From Henriciella sp. (GTDB lineage: Bacteria; Pseudomonadota; Alphaproteobacteria; Caulobacterales; Hyphomonadaceae): 63,845 nucleotides of DNA. The first letter of the stretch is position 1. Every line of letters begins with the position of its first letter. Below the pieces are notes generated by a model, which saw nothing but the letters and a program-made list of their open reading frames with translations, made no database searches and had not been told where the DNA came from. The translations under genes were made by a program, and so were the position numbers. The DNA lies in NCBI GenBank assembly GCA_021776655.1, contig JAJFFK010000029.1, positions 1 to 63,845 on the forward strand. The letters run 5' to 3'. Positions 16,350 to 26,881 of this stretch are shown piece by piece.

Positions 16350-17785
16350 TTTTACGAGACCTGTTTTCTGACCAAACCGGTCCTGAGGGTGATGTTGTGG
16401 TGACGGGCTTGACTGCTGATAGTCGGCAGGTTCGACCTGGATATGTGTTTGCTGCTTTGCGAGGCGTTATCGCAGATGGTCGCGACTATATTCCGGGGGC
16501 GCTGGCGGCAGGCGCTGTGGCTGTGCTAGGCCATGATCTGCCAGATATGCACGCTGTTGCGGTTGAAGCTGTGGAGCCGAGACTGGCGCTGGCCTTGGCT
16601 GCAGCGCGGTTCTACCCGGCGCAACCTGCAATGACTGTTGCTATAACCGGAACAAACGGGAAAAGTTCAGCGGTCGATTTTCTGCGACAAATCTGGGACA
16701 CGGCTGGCTTGAAAGCAGCGTCTATGGGGACATTGGGCGCGATTGGTCCCACCGGGCATATTGATCTCGGGCACACGACGCCTGACCCGGTCGCGATTCA
16801 CGCGACCTTGGCCCAATTGGCAGGTGAAGGCGTCACACATGCAGCGATGGAGGCGTCATCGCATGGTTTGGCGCAGTACCGTCTGGACGCGGTGAAGCTG
16901 GGCGCGGTGGCGTTCACCAATCTGACTCAGGATCATCTCGATTATCACCGCGATATGGACACCTATCGCGCCGCCAAGATGCGTCTGTTCGCTGAGCTTG
17001 CGCCGCGCGGTGTATCTGCTGTGGTCAATGCCGACAGCGATCAGCGCGACGCGTTCGAAGACGCTGCCAAGGCTGCCGGGCTGAATGTGGTTTCGGTTGG
17101 CTGGCGCGGTGAAGATTTGAAGATTGAAGAGCTGATGCCGCGCGCCACAGGTCAGCGTCTGTTTGTGTCATGGCGCGGCGAAAAGGCAGCGATTGATCTG
17201 CCCCTGATCGGTGAGTTTCAGGCACTGAATGCGCTGACAGCAGCAGGCTTGGCGCTGGCGACAGGAACATCACTGCAGGCGGTGGCTGAAGGCATGTCTA
17301 AGCTGGAGCCGGTGGTCGGGCGGTTGGAATTTGTGGGTCAGACGGCTGCGGGCTCTGGCGTCTTTGTTGATTACGCACACACGCCTGCCGGGCTGGATGT
17401 CTTGATCCGCGCGGCGCGCCCACACACGGCGGGGCGTCTTGTCGTGGTGTTTGGCTGCGGCGGCGACCGCGATACGGGCAAGCGGCCCCTGATGGGTGCG
17501 ATTGCGGCGAAACATGCGGACGTCGTAATCGTGACAGATGACAATCCGCGCGGCGAGGATGCGGCGAGCATTCGCGCGCAGGTGATGGCCGCAGTGCCAA
17601 ACGGAACAGAGATCGGTGATCGCGGCGAAGCAATTGCCCACGCCGTAGCCGATTTGCGCAAGGGCGATACGCTTCTGATCGCTGGCAAAGGCCATGAGAC
17701 TGGGCAAATTGTCGGTGATAAAGTGATCCCGTTCAGTGATCAGGACACAGCGCTGGCGGCGCTAAAGGAGGTCGCGAATGTCTGA
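16346..17785 (+). CDS. murE: UDP-MurNAc-tripeptide synthetase MurE
   Basis: The Mur-ligase layout is clear: an N-terminal domain with TADSRQVRPGYVFAAL, the ATP loop AITGTNGKSSAVDFL, and the central THAAMEASSHGLAQYR. The C-terminal VTDDNPRGED motif marks the meso-diaminopimelate-adding form. It attaches meso-DAP to UDP-MurNAc-L-Ala-D-Glu in the cytoplasm. The gene begins inside the ftsI stop. Its own 3' end carries AGGAGGTCGCGAATG, an apparent relict start for murF, before the TGA at 17785. Confidence 0.97.
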   Translation: MILRDLFSDQTGPEGDVVVTGLTADSRQVRPGYVFAALRGVIADGRDYIPGALAAGAVAVLGHDLPDMHAVAVEAVEPRLALALAAARFYPAQPAMTVAITGTNGKSSAVDFLRQIWDTAGLKAASMGTLGAIGPTGHIDLGHTTPDPVAIHATLAQLAGEGVTHAAMEASSHGLAQYRLDAVKLGAVAFTNLTQDHLDYHRDMDTYRAAKMRLFAELAPRGVSAVVNADSDQRDAFEDAAKAAGLNVVSVGWRGEDLKIEELMPRATGQRLFVSWRGEKAAIDLPLIGEFQALNALTAAGLALATGTSLQAVAEGMSKLEPVVGRLEFVGQTAAGSGVFVDYAHTPAGLDVLIRAARPHTAGRLVVVFGCGGDRDTGKRPLMGAIAAKHADVVIVTDDNPRGEDAASIRAQVMAAVPNGTEIGDRGEAIAHAVADLRKGDTLLIAGKGHETGQIVGDKVIPFSDQDTALAALKEVANV

Positions 17786-17972
17786 ACCGCAAACCTGCTT
17801 TTCCTCCCCTGTTTGCGGGGGGAGTGGGCCGCATAGTGGATCGCAGGGGGAAGCCTCTCGATCTGTACTAAGCCAGTCTTCCCCCCTCCGCCCTTTGGGC
17901 ACCTCCCCCACGAGTGAGGGAGGAAAGACAGAGGCTGCTTACGCCGTCCTCGCAGGAGGTTTACATGTCTGA
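17778..17972 (+). other. Relict murF start plus inserted palindromic repeat
   Basis: At 17778 an ATG with AGGAGG upstream begins MSEPQTCF but runs out of frame through a repeat and stops at 17972. The present murF start at 17965 has nearly the same context, AGGAGG followed by ATGTCTGAGCC. The 187 bp between the two starts are mostly the palindromic element at 17797-17936. I read this as a repeat inserted at or next to the murF start, with the signal either duplicated or rebuilt. The 64-codon ORF is probably not a functional gene. Confidence 0.5.
17797..17936. repeat. Palindromic intergenic repeat between murE and murF
   Basis: The left arm TCCTCCCCTGTTTGCGGGGG and the inverted right arm (about 17902-17932) are imperfect reverse complements over roughly 28 bases, with a second small palindrome (ccctccgccctttgggc) inside. 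This style of G-run/C-run hairpin resembles dispersed repeats in many alphaproteobacterial genomes. RNA of this region would fold into a long hairpin that may dampen transcription into the distal dcw genes. Confidence 0.7.
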
Positions 17973-19416
17973 GCCCCTCTGGACCTCGGATGAAATTGCG
18001 ATCGCGACGGGCGGCGTGGCTTCAGGTGATTTCAGCGTTAGCGGCCTGTCGATTGATACGCGCAGCTTGCAGCCGGGTGATCTGTTTATCGCACTGCATG
18101 ATGTCCGTGATGGGCATGAGTTTCTGAGCAATGCCTTTGCGGCGGGCGCGGCGGGTGCGCTGGTCAGTCAAGCCCGTGATGATGGCCCGAATGTTAGGGT
18201 CGGCGATGTTCTCATTGGATTGGAAGCACTCGGCGTTGCGGCGCGTGAGCGGGCAGAAAATTGCATGCGTGTTGCCGTGACAGGCTCTGTCGGGAAAACC
18301 TCCGTAAAAGAAATGCTGGCGCAGATTTTCCGCAGTTTCGGGCCTGCGCATTGGAATGAGAAGAGTTTCAACAATCAGTGGGGTGTGCCGCTAACACTGG
18401 CAAAAATGCCACGTGAGACGCAGCGCGCTGTGTTTGAAATCGGGATGAACTCACCCGGCGAGATTGCGCCGCGCAGCCTGATGGTTGCGCCGCAGACTGC
18501 GCTGGTGACGAAGATTGCGCCTGCTCACCTTGAGGGTATGGGCGATCTGGCGGGTGTTGCGCGTGAGAAGGCCGATGTGTTTGCAGGCCTGCAGCAGGGC
18601 GGCGTGGCGATTGTGCCGTTTGATGATGATTTCGCGCCGTTGCTCAGCCAGCGGGCCAAAGACTACCAACCCGATTGCCGGGTATTGACGTTTGGGATTG
18701 GCCCCGGTCCGGACGCTGCTGTGCTTGATCTCTATAGCGACGGCGCTGTGACGACTGTGCTGCTGAGCGTGCATGGCCGCGAGGTTTCCGTCATGTTGAA
18801 CGCGGTTGGCGAGCATTGGGCGCTGAACGCGGCGGCGGCTATGCTTGCAGCGTGTCCAGATGGCCCTGATCAGGTCGGTGCAACTACAAATGCGCTTGAT
18901 GGCTATAGCCCGCCGCCGGGGCGCGGCACGTCAGAGGTGCTGGCTCTGCCAGGCGGCGGCGAGATTGTACTGATTGATGACGCCTACAATGCCAACCCGG
19001 AGAGTATGCGTGCGGCGCTGGCCGGGTTTGCGGCGCGGCCTTGTGTCGGACGCCGGATCGTGGCGCTTGGCGAGATGCTGGAAGTTGGCGATGGAGCGCA
19101 AGCTGAGCATGCAGCGCTGTCTGCACCGATTGAGGCGGCGGGGACTGATCTGGTCTTCCTGTCTGGTGCCGGCATGAAACCTCTTGTGGATAGGTTGGGA
19201 GAACGAACAGAGTCCAAATGGGCGGAAGCTGCAGAAGGACTGGATGATGACCTGAAATTCATGCTGAAAGACGGTGATCTGCTGTTGCTAAAAGGGTCGA
19301 ATGCCTCCGGAATGGGACGGCTGGCAGACCGTCTGCGCCTATGGAGCGCGGCGGCAGACAAGCAAGTGATGGATAGCGGCGTAGAAGACGTTGCGAGGGC
19401 TAAAGATGCTGTATGA
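17965..19416 (+). CDS. murF: UDP-MurNAc-tripeptide-D-Ala-D-Ala ligase MurF
   Basis: The 483-residue protein shows the MurF features: [16 protein letters not shown] in the substrate domain, the ATP loop [31 protein letters not shown], and [17 protein letters not shown]. MurF adds D-Ala-D-Ala to the tripeptide precursor. The ATG at 17965 has a perfect AGGAGG five bases upstream. Unlike the other dcw genes here it does not overlap its upstream neighbour, because of the inserted repeat. Its 3' end overlaps mraY by 11 bp. Confidence 0.96.
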   Translation: MSEPLWTSDEIAIATGGVASGDFSVSGLSIDTRSLQPGDLFIALHDVRDGHEFLSNAFAAGAAGALVSQARDDGPNVRVGDVLIGLEALGVAARERAENCMRVAVTGSVGKTSVKEMLAQIFRSFGPAHWNEKSFNNQWGVPLTLAKMPRETQRAVFEIGMNSPGEIAPRSLMVAPQTALVTKIAPAHLEGMGDLAGVAREKADVFAGLQQGGVAIVPFDDDFAPLLSQRAKDYQPDCRVLTFGIGPGPDAAVLDLYSDGAVTTVLLSVHGREVSVMLNAVGEHWALNAAAAMLAACPDGPDQVGATTNALDGYSPPPGRGTSEVLALPGGGEIVLIDDAYNANPESMRAALAGFAARPCVGRRIVALGEMLEVGDGAQAEHAALSAPIEAAGTDLVFLSGAGMKPLVDRLGERTESKWAEAAEGLDDDLKFMLKDGDLLLLKGSNASGMGRLADRLRLWSAAADKQVMDSGVEDVARAKDAV

Positions 19417-20599
19417 ATGGCTCGCCGCTGATGACGGCGTATTTCGACTACTTAACTTCCTGACTTTCAGGACAGGCGCGGCTTTGGTCACGGCTTTCCT
19501 GTTCACGGTGTTCACGGGTGGCTGGTTGATTAACCTGCTGCGCGCCAGACAAGGTCAGGGCCAGCCGATCCGCGATCTGTCGCTTGAAGCGCAATTGTCC
19601 AAGCAGGGCACGCCAACCATGGGCGGGTTCCTGATCTGGGTCGGCTTGACGATGAGCACAGTCCTGTTTGCTGATCTCAGCAATCCTTACATCTGGGTCG
19701 TCCTGTTTGTGTCGCTGTCTTACGCGTTTCTCGGCTTTCTCGATGATTTTGCGAAAGTCACCAAGCAGAGCTCGGACGGGGTCTCAGCCAGAGCGCGTTT
19801 GCTAACTGAGTTTGGCGTCGCGGCGATTGCTGGCGCGTTCATCATGGGGCTTCATGGCGCGCATACCCCGCTTGGTCATGCCGATTGGGGTAGTCTGAGT
19901 GGGTTGGCCGAATGGATAGCTGAGTTCGCCCCTGAGACATCCGTGGAGCGCAATGAGGCGAGCTTTTCTGGCGGTGTCGCGGTGCCGTTTGTGAATGATT
20001 ATTTTGTGCCGTTGAGCGGGTTTTTCGTGATTTTCGCGATGATCGTGATCGTTGGGTTTGCCAATGCCGTGAACTTCACGGACGGTCTTGATGGGCTCGC
20101 GATTGTGCCCATGATGATTACTGGCGGCGCGTTTGCTCTGATCGCTTATCTGACCGGGAACTTTTTGTTCGCCGGTTATCTCGGCATCCAGTTCACGCCC
20201 GGCGCGGGGGAACTCGCCGTGCTGCTCGGCGCGATGATGGGCGCGGGTATGGGCTTTCTTTGGTACAATACCTATCCGGCGAAAGTCTTTATGGGTGATA
20301 CCGGGTCGCTCGGCCTTGGCGGTCTGATCGGCGTTGTCGCAGTGGCGATTAAGCATGAGTTCGCGCTGGTCGTTATCGGCGGCCTGTTCGTGCTCGAAGT
20401 GCTCTCTGTCGTGATGCAGGTCGGCTGGTTCAAGATCACCCGCAAGCTGACCGGGGAAGGCAAACGCATCTTCCTGATGGCACCGCTGCATCATCATTTC
20501 CAGAAGAAGAACTGGCCTGAAACAAGGGTCGTGGTTCGGTTCTGGATATTATCCGTCTTGTTCGCCCTTGCGGGCCTCGCGACACTGAAACTGAGGTGA
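19406..20599 (+). CDS. mraY: Phospho-MurNAc-pentapeptide translocase MraY
   Basis: This 397-residue, about ten-pass membrane protein makes lipid I from UDP-MurNAc-pentapeptide and undecaprenyl phosphate. The signature residues are [30 protein letters not shown] and [12 protein letters not shown]. It is about 35 residues longer than the E. coli enzyme, mostly from a loop at roughly 155-190 rich in Glu and Ser. Start at 19406 matches the family MLY opening. Confidence 0.96.
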   Translation: MLYEWLAADDGVFRLLNFLTFRTGAALVTAFLFTVFTGGWLINLLRARQGQGQPIRDLSLEAQLSKQGTPTMGGFLIWVGLTMSTVLFADLSNPYIWVVLFVSLSYAFLGFLDDFAKVTKQSSDGVSARARLLTEFGVAAIAGAFIMGLHGAHTPLGHADWGSLSGLAEWIAEFAPETSVERNEASFSGGVAVPFVNDYFVPLSGFFVIFAMIVIVGFANAVNFTDGLDGLAIVPMMITGGAFALIAYLTGNFLFAGYLGIQFTPGAGELAVLLGAMMGAGMGFLWYNTYPAKVFMGDTGSLGLGGLIGVVAVAIKHEFALVVIGGLFVLEVLSVVMQVGWFKITRKLTGEGKRIFLMAPLHHHFQKKNWPETRVVVRFWILSVLFALAGLATLKLR

Positions 20600-20609
20600 C
20601 ATACGAGCG

Positions 20610-22034
20610 ATGATCCCGATCACCGAATATGCAGGGCGCGATGTCGCCGTCTATGGCCTCGGCCGCACCGGATTGTCCGCTGCGAAAGCCTTGGCTGCGG
20701 GCGGCGCGCGGGTGCATGCATGGGATGATGGCGAAGAGGCGCGCAAGACCGCCTCCGCACAAGGGGTCAACGTCTCGGACATCAACAAACGCGATTGGCA
20801 AAAATTCGCCGCTTTGGTTCTGTCACCGGGGATTCCGTTTAAGTTCCCACAGCCGCATCGGCTGGTAAGGCTGGCTGAAATGACCGGGGTTCCAGTGGTT
20901 GGTGATATGGAGCTTTTCGCGCGCGCGGTGCAGGCGCTGCCAGAGAAGGGCCGGCCAAAAACCGTCGGAATAACCGGCACGAATGGTAAATCGACAGTCA
21001 CCGCTCTGATCGGGCATATCCTGAAAGAGGCGGGACTTGATGTCCGGGTCGGCGGTAATATCGGGACCGGTGTTCTCGATATGCCAGCCTTGAGCGCAAA
21101 TGCGATCTTCGTCCTGGAACTCTCGTCCTATCAGCTTGATCTATGTGAAAACCTGCATTGTGATGTGGCATTGATGCTGAATATCTCTCCGGATCATCTC
21201 GACCGGCATGGCGGCATGGATGGTTATGTCGCAGCGAAATCGCGGATCTTCATGAACCAGCGTCGGCGCGATGTTGCGATCATCGGTATTGATGATCCGG
21301 TGACGCAAGGCATCGCGATGGAGCGCAGGCGTCCTGGTGCGGCACAGGTTGTTCAAATCTCGTCCGAGTTCGGCTTGGCGCGCGGGGTTAGCGCGGTTGA
21401 TGGCCACTTGTATGACAGCACCGGCGGGCAAGCTATTCGCGTTGGCGATCTGGCTGAAGCGGCTGCCTTGCCGGGGCAGCACAATTTCCAGAACGCTGCT
21501 GCGGCTTATGCTGTTTGTCATGCTTTGGGTGTGGCACCGGGGCGTATCATGGCTGGTATTCGCAGCTTCCCGGGTCTTGCCCACCGGATGGAACTGGTTG
21601 GCGAAATTGACGGCGTGCGGTTCGTTAATGACAGCAAAGCGACCAATGCGCAGGCGGCTCAGCAGGCCCTCAAGACCTGGCCAAAGGTCCACTGGATTGC
21701 TGGCGGTGTGCCCAAGGCGGACGGTATCGTACCGTTGAAGCCTTGGTTCGACCGGATTGAACAGGCCTATCTCATCGGCGAAAGCGAGGAGGTTTTTGCC
21801 AAGACTCTGAACGGTAAGGCGGAGGTTATGCGCTGTGGTACTTTGGACGCGGCGGTAGAAGCAGCCTTTGAGGCGGCCAGAGCATCGCAAGAGCCCAACC
21901 CGGTTGTGCTTTTGTCGCCAGCTTGCGCCAGCTTTGATCAGTATCAGGATTTCGAAGCACGCGGGGATGCTTTCCGAGAGATTGTTCAGCGCAAGGCGGC
22001 CCTTGGTGACGCGCCCGCGGCGGCGGCGGTCTAG
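20610..22034 (+). CDS. murD: UDP-MurNAc-L-Ala-D-Glu ligase MurD
   Basis: The 474-residue Mur ligase has an N-terminal Rossmann domain (YGLGRTGLSAAKAL), the ATP loop GITGTNGKSTVTALI, ELSSYQLDLC, the metal-binding NISPDHLDRHG and the C-terminal FVNDSKATNAQAA. It adds D-Glu to UDP-MurNAc-L-Ala. It lies 10 bp after mraY and 8 bp before ftsW. Confidence 0.97.
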   Translation: MIPITEYAGRDVAVYGLGRTGLSAAKALAAGGARVHAWDDGEEARKTASAQGVNVSDINKRDWQKFAALVLSPGIPFKFPQPHRLVRLAEMTGVPVVGDMELFARAVQALPEKGRPKTVGITGTNGKSTVTALIGHILKEAGLDVRVGGNIGTGVLDMPALSANAIFVLELSSYQLDLCENLHCDVALMLNISPDHLDRHGGMDGYVAAKSRIFMNQRRRDVAIIGIDDPVTQGIAMERRRPGAAQVVQISSEFGLARGVSAVDGHLYDSTGGQAIRVGDLAEAAALPGQHNFQNAAAAYAVCHALGVAPGRIMAGIRSFPGLAHRMELVGEIDGVRFVNDSKATNAQAAQQALKTWPKVHWIAGGVPKADGIVPLKPWFDRIEQAYLIGESEEVFAKTLNGKAEVMRCGTLDAAVEAAFEAARASQEPNPVVLLSPACASFDQYQDFEARGDAFREIVQRKAALGDAPAAAAV

Positions 22035-22042
22035 GCCCGGCT

Positions 22043-23176
22043 ATGGTTGAGGTCGCCCTTCGTCGCGGATCAAATCAGACATTTTTAGTGGAGTGGCGGC
22101 GCGGGCTTGATTGGCCAATCGTGCTTGCGGCACTGGCGCTGCTGGCAATTGGGCTGATGCTATCGCTGGCGGCAGGACCACCTGCGGCGGCCCGGCATGA
22201 GCTGGCGGATGGCTTCTATTACGTCAAACGTCACGCGGTCTTTGCAGGCGGCGCTGTATTTGCGCTACTTGTCGTCTCTTGCCTCGACCGGGTGTGGGCG
22301 CGGCGTCTGGCGGCATTGGTGTTCGTCACGTCGCTGATTTTGCTGGCCTATATCCTTCTCTCCGGGCACGAGGCGAAGGGCGCACGGCGTTGGATCCGGC
22401 TCGGCGCATTTACCTTGCAGCCGTCTGAATTCATCAAGTCGGCGCTTGTCCTGCTGACCGGATGGTTATTGGCGCAGCGCCAGATGTACCCCAAAGGGCC
22501 ATGGGCGGCGGTGACATTTGTGATCTTTGTGGTGACGCTGGGCTTCTTGCTATTGCAGCCTGATATTGGACAGTCGGCCTTGTTGGCAGGTGCGTTCGTG
22601 GTGACGTTCTTTGTGTCCGGTCTACCGTGGCGTTGGGCGGCGATCTTTGCGGGCGGCGGCGCGGCGCTGTCGGGTCTGCTATATGCGGTGCTGCCGCATG
22701 TCCGGTTTCGGGTGGATTCCTTTATCAACCCAACCGCCTATGACACTTACCAGATCGACAAGGCTGGTGAAGCGATTGCGCGTGGCGGCCTGCTTGGTGT
22801 TGGTCCGGGCGAGGGGCGGATCAAACAGGCCCTGCCAGATGCGCATACCGACTTCATTTACGCAGTGCTGGGCGAGGAGTTTGGCTTTATCGCAGCGATC
22901 GGCGTGATTGTACTGTTTGGCTTTATTGTGTGGCGTGGATTGCGCGCGGCGGCGCGGTTGCATGACCCATATCCGCGCGCTGCAGCGTCTGGACTGTTTG
23001 CGCTTTTCGGCCTTCAAGCGGCCATAAACATCGCGGTAAATGTCAGTCTGATCCCACCTAAAGGCATGACGTTGCCATTCGTGTCTTATGGCGGCTCATC
23101 GATGATGGGAACGGCGCTGACACTGGGCCTGGCACTGGCTTTGATCCGCCGGGGATCGGTAAGTTGGAAGGGCTAG
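22043..23176 (+). CDS. ftsW: Septal peptidoglycan glycosyltransferase FtsW
   Basis: The 377-residue SEDS-family protein has about ten membrane helices and the conserved segments GARRWIRLGAFTLQPSEFIK, TYQIDKAGEAIARGGLLGVG, HTDFIYAVLGEEFGF and the C-terminal KGMTLPFVSYGGSSM. It polymerises lipid II at the septum with FtsI. The start codon follows the murD stop after 8 bp; murG follows after 3 bp. Confidence 0.96.
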   Translation: MVEVALRRGSNQTFLVEWRRGLDWPIVLAALALLAIGLMLSLAAGPPAAARHELADGFYYVKRHAVFAGGAVFALLVVSCLDRVWARRLAALVFVTSLILLAYILLSGHEAKGARRWIRLGAFTLQPSEFIKSALVLLTGWLLAQRQMYPKGPWAAVTFVIFVVTLGFLLLQPDIGQSALLAGAFVVTFFVSGLPWRWAAIFAGGGAALSGLLYAVLPHVRFRVDSFINPTAYDTYQIDKAGEAIARGGLLGVGPGEGRIKQALPDAHTDFIYAVLGEEFGFIAAIGVIVLFGFIVWRGLRAAARLHDPYPRAAASGLFALFGLQAAINIAVNVSLIPPKGMTLPFVSYGGSSMMGTALTLGLALALIRRGSVSWKG

Positions 23177-23179
23177 AAA

Positions 23180-24274
23180 ATGAGTGACAAACCTCTTGTG
23201 GTGATCGGTGCTGGCGGTACAGGCGGGCACATGTTTCCGGCGGCTGCCTTTGCCGACGAGATGCGCCGTCGTGGTTGGGATGTGGGCTTGATCAGTGATG
23301 ATCGCGGCTTGCGATATGGGGAAAATTTCCCCGCCGACTGGAAGCTTGAGGTGACGGCGGCGAGCCCGAATATGCGCAAACCGTGGACGCTGCCCGGCAC
23401 GGCGCTGAAGCTGCGTGCTGGTGTAGGTACTGCCGTTTCGAAGTATAAGGAAAACCGGCCCGCACTGGTCGCGGGCTTTGGCGGTTACCCGGCTTATCCG
23501 GCATTGAGTGCGGCGCGGCGGATGAAGGTGCCGGTGATCATCCATGAGCAAAACGCGGTTCTGGGCCGGGTCAATCGCGCTTTTGCCAAGACGGCGGCAG
23601 TGGTCGCATCAGGCTTTGAGCGGCTTGACCGCCTGCCGCGCGGGGCGGTTCACAAGCCGATCGGAAACCCGGTGCGCGCGCCAATTATTGCAGTGTCTAC
23701 AGAGCCTTACCCGCCAATCGATGGTGACCTGACCGTGTTCATAACCGGTGGTAGCCAGGGTGCAAAAATCCTCGGCGAGGCAATCCCACTAGCCATCTGC
23801 AACCATTTATCGACGCCAATCCGGGCCCGAGTAAAGGTCGTTCAGCAGGTCCGCGAGGAGCAGATTTCAGATGTCGGAACCTTGTATGAAAGCTGTGGGA
23901 TACGCGCTGTATTAGCGCCGTTCTTCAGCGATATGCCAAAACGCCTGTCAGAGGCGCATCTGATCATCGCGCGATCCGGCGCCGGAACGGTCAGCGAGAT
24001 CGCGGCGGTCGGGCGGCCTTCGATCCTGATCCCGCTAAAAATCGCCATGGATGACCATCAGACGGCGAACGCCGAAGGCCTGGCCGATGCGGGTGCGGCG
24101 GATGTGATGCTGGAGGATAATGTCTTCCCGAACTTGCTCGGACAACTCCTCGATGCGCGCCTCAGCGACGGCGATGATTTGCGCGCGCGCGCGGCGGCGG
24201 CGAAGACACAAGGCAATGTCCGCGCGGCGAGCGATCTGGCGGATTTGGCGGAAGCTGTGGGAGGTGCGTCCTAG
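23180..24274 (+). CDS. murG: Lipid II synthase MurG
   Basis: The 364-residue GT-B glycosyltransferase adds GlcNAc to lipid I at the inner membrane face. Diagnostic motifs are [12 protein letters not shown] near the N-terminus, [25 protein letters not shown] and FITGGSQGA, with the donor-site region containing [11 protein letters not shown]. Length and position between ftsW and murC are typical. Confidence 0.97.
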   Translation: MSDKPLVVIGAGGTGGHMFPAAAFADEMRRRGWDVGLISDDRGLRYGENFPADWKLEVTAASPNMRKPWTLPGTALKLRAGVGTAVSKYKENRPALVAGFGGYPAYPALSAARRMKVPVIIHEQNAVLGRVNRAFAKTAAVVASGFERLDRLPRGAVHKPIGNPVRAPIIAVSTEPYPPIDGDLTVFITGGSQGAKILGEAIPLAICNHLSTPIRARVKVVQQVREEQISDVGTLYESCGIRAVLAPFFSDMPKRLSEAHLIIARSGAGTVSEIAAVGRPSILIPLKIAMDDHQTANAEGLADAGAADVMLEDNVFPNLLGQLLDARLSDGDDLRARAAAAKTQGNVRAASDLADLAEAVGGAS

Positions 24275-24347
24275 GTCGCCCACCCAATGGTTCGACTTCG
24301 CTCACCATGAGGGCTAGTTGTTTGAGAATAATTGCAAGAGATACGAT
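24275..24347. repeat. Partial dispersed repeat before murC
   Basis: The spacer contains ATGGTTCGACTTCGCTCACC followed by ATGAGGGCTAG. Part of this (caccatgNgggctag) recurs just before murB at 25925-25939, showing that related repeat fragments landed at two neighbouring gene boundaries of the cluster. Confidence 0.45.
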
Positions 24348-25778
24348 ATGAAACCCTCCCCCACTCCCTTCCCCCTCGGCCCGGCCCACTTGGTTGGGAT
24401 TGGCGGCATCGGCATGTCCGGGATTGCCGAGATCATGATCAATCTTGGCTATACCGTTCAGGGCAGCGACATGGCCGATAGCGCCAATGTCAAACGTCTG
24501 CGCGAGAAGGGCGCGGTGGTGCATATCGGGCATGTGGCAGAGAATGTCGCGGGCACCAGCGCGGTGATTATTTCAAGCGCCATCAAGGACGGTAATGTCG
24601 AGGTTGTCGCGGCGCGCGCGGCGGGCATTCCGGTGGTGCGCCGGGCCGATATGCTGGCCGAGATCATTCGCCTGAAATGGACGGTTGCGGTGGCCGGGAC
24701 GCATGGCAAGACGACGACGACCAGCATGGTGGCGGCGCTGCTTGACGGCGCCGGGATAGACCCGACCGTGATCAATGGCGGCATCGTCAATGCTTATGGC
24801 TCCAACGCCAAAGCGGGCGAGGGCGACTGGATCGTTCTGGAGGCCGATGAGAGCGACGGGACGTTCATGAAAATCCGCCCGACCATCGCAATTGTGACCA
24901 ATATCGACCCCGAACATATGGAGCATTACGGCACGATGGACGCCCTGCGCGCGGCGTTTGATACTTATGTCGGCAATATTCCATTCTATGGCTTTGGTGT
25001 TCTGTGTACCGATCACCCAGAAGTTGCGGCAATGGTGGCGCGGGTCTCGGATCGCCGGATCGTCACCTATGGCTTCAATGCGCAGGCCGATGTGCGCGGC
25101 GCGAACCTGCGGCCGTCGGCTGAGGGCGTGATGTTTGATGTCATGGCCAGCGGCTGGATAACGCCTGAAACGCGGGTGATCGCGGACGTGTTCCTGCCCA
25201 TGGCGGGTGAGTATAATGTCTTAAACGCACTGGCGGCGATTGCAGTGGCGATTGAGCTTGGCGCCAGTGATGACCAATTGCGTGACAGTCTGAAGGGCTT
25301 TGGCGGGGTCAAACGGCGGTTTTCGCCAGCTGGTGACTGGACGCCGGTGAAGGGGCAAGCGCCGGTGCGCTTGATTGACGATTACGCCCATCACCCGGTT
25401 GAGATCATGGCGTGCCTGAAAGCCGCGCGCGATATGCAGGGGCAGGGGCGGGTCATCGCTGTGTCGCAGCCGCACCGCTATTCGCGGTTAAGCGACCTGT
25501 TTGAGGATTTCGCGCAATGCTACAATGAGGCGGATGTGGCGATCATCACGCCAGTGTTCGCGGCGGGCGAAGCGCCATTGGAGGGCGTGACCAGTGCTGC
25601 TCTGGTCGCCAGCATGACCAGTCACGGACACAAACAAGCGCTGGAACTGAGCGATTTTGACGGCCTCACGGCAATGATCCGAGAGATCGCACAGCCAGGC
25701 GATATGGTCGTCTGCATGGGCGCAGGCAGTATCAGCGCCTATGCGAATGAGTTGGCGGGGAAATTGGGGGGGAACTAA
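24348..25778 (+). CDS. murC: UDP-MurNAc-L-alanine ligase MurC
   Basis: The 476-residue protein has the MurC N-terminus HLVGIGGIGMSGIAEIM, the ATP loop VAGTHGKTTTTSMVAAL, the EADESDGTF acidic motif and DDYAHHPVEI in the C-terminal domain. It attaches L-Ala to UDP-MurNAc, the first cytoplasmic peptide step. The ATG at 24348 is used because the longer in-frame TTG start at 24318 adds unconserved residues from the spacer repeat. Confidence 0.96.
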   Translation: MKPSPTPFPLGPAHLVGIGGIGMSGIAEIMINLGYTVQGSDMADSANVKRLREKGAVVHIGHVAENVAGTSAVIISSAIKDGNVEVVAARAAGIPVVRRADMLAEIIRLKWTVAVAGTHGKTTTTSMVAALLDGAGIDPTVINGGIVNAYGSNAKAGEGDWIVLEADESDGTFMKIRPTIAIVTNIDPEHMEHYGTMDALRAAFDTYVGNIPFYGFGVLCTDHPEVAAMVARVSDRRIVTYGFNAQADVRGANLRPSAEGVMFDVMASGWITPETRVIADVFLPMAGEYNVLNALAAIAVAIELGASDDQLRDSLKGFGGVKRRFSPAGDWTPVKGQAPVRLIDDYAHHPVEIMACLKAARDMQGQGRVIAVSQPHRYSRLSDLFEDFAQCYNEADVAIITPVFAAGEAPLEGVTSAALVASMTSHGHKQALELSDFDGLTAMIREIAQPGDMVVCMGAGSISAYANELAGKLGGN

Positions 25779-25798
25779 GACCGTCTTATGCTCCTTTC

Positions 25799-25880
25799 CG
25801 TTTTGCCAGCGCAGGCTGGCATCCATGGCGGTTGAGGCAAATCCCAGCAGCCATGGGCCCCTGCCTACGCAGGGGAAACG
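25799..25880. repeat. Palindromic repeat between murC and murB
   Basis: CGTTTTGCCAGCGCAGGCTGGC at 25799 pairs with the inverted copy ending in GGGGAAACG at 25880; each arm also folds on itself (GCCAGCGCAGGCTGGC and CCCCTGCCTACGCAGGGG) around a central CCATGG pair. The layout of two self-complementary half-sites facing each other is REPIN-like. A single related half-hairpin occurs at 27118-27139. Confidence 0.65.
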
Positions 25881-25948
25881 GGAGGGGTTATCCTTACCCT
25901 ATCAAGTGGGGGCTGGGCTTCACGCACCATGCGGGCTAGTGCAATGCG

Positions 25949-26875
25949 ATGAGTTTTGACGTCGACACTCTTCCCCCCGTGCGTGGCAAGCTGCTGCGTG
26001 ATGCGCCGTTGGCACCGTACACCTGGTTTCGGGTTGGTGGGGCGGCGGATGCTTTGTTCTTGCCAGCCGATGAGGATGATCTGGCGGATTTTTTGAAAAG
26101 CCTGCCGGATGAGGTTCCGGTGACAGTGCTGGGCGTTGGCTCGAACACGATTGTTCGTGATGGCGGGATTGCGGGTGTTGTCGTGCGCCTGATGGGGCGC
26201 TTCTGGGGCGCGGTTGAGATTGACGGGTCGCAAGTGATGGCGCGGGCTGGGGCGCTTGATCTCTCTGTGGCCAAGGCAGCGGGACAAGCAGGCGTATCGG
26301 GTCTGTCTTTCCTGTCCGGCATCCCCGGATCGATTGGCGGCGCGGTGCGCACCAATGCTGGCTGTTATGGCTCTGAGCTGAAAGACGTGCTGCGCGCGGT
26401 TGAGGGCGTGACACGCAGAGGTGAACGCACCGTTCTTGCGCGCGACGAGATTGAGTTTGGTTATCGTCACACGGATTTCCCAGAAGGCGTGGTGGTCACG
26501 CGCTTGCTGCTGTCGGGCACAGCTGGCGGGGACCCGGATGTGCTGGCTGAGGAGATTGCGAGCCATCAGGCGCGGCGGGCTGAGACGCAGCCGATCAAGG
26601 ACAAGACGGGCGGCTCAACGTTCGCCAATCCTGATCCGCCGGGAACAGTGGATGGGCGTTCAAGCTGGAAACTGGTTGATGCAGCCGGGTGTCGCGGCCT
26701 GCACGTCGGCGGGGCGCAGGTCAGCGAGAAGCATTGCAATTTCCTGATCAATACGGGCGAAGCGACGGCGGCGGATATTGAGGCGCTGGGCGAGCTGGTG
26801 CGCGCGCGCGTGTTGGCGCATAGCGGCGTTGATCTGCGCTGGGAAATCCGCCGCATCGGGCGGCTGAAAGTTTAA
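25949..26875 (+). CDS. murB: UDP-N-acetylenolpyruvoylglucosamine reductase MurB
   Basis: The 308-residue FAD enzyme reduces UDP-GlcNAc-enolpyruvate to UDP-MurNAc. It shows [35 protein letters not shown] and the catalytic Ser region [10 protein letters not shown]; it lacks the third-domain insert of type I MurB. It follows a repeat-filled 170-bp gap after murC, and is the last gene of the first dcw block before the inserted receptor. Confidence 0.96.
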   Translation: MSFDVDTLPPVRGKLLRDAPLAPYTWFRVGGAADALFLPADEDDLADFLKSLPDEVPVTVLGVGSNTIVRDGGIAGVVVRLMGRFWGAVEIDGSQVMARAGALDLSVAKAAGQAGVSGLSFLSGIPGSIGGAVRTNAGCYGSELKDVLRAVEGVTRRGERTVLARDEIEFGYRHTDFPEGVVVTRLLLSGTAGGDPDVLAEEIASHQARRAETQPIKDKTGGSTFANPDPPGTVDGRSSWKLVDAAGCRGLHVGGAQVSEKHCNFLINTGEATAADIEALGELVRARVLAHSGVDLRWEIRRIGRLKV

Positions 26876-26881
26876 GTTTTC

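Noticed and set aside
17914-17964. Upstream start of MurF at 17914
   Set aside because: Would encode repeat-derived residues; the ATG at 17965 has an ideal AGGAGG and matches the family start.
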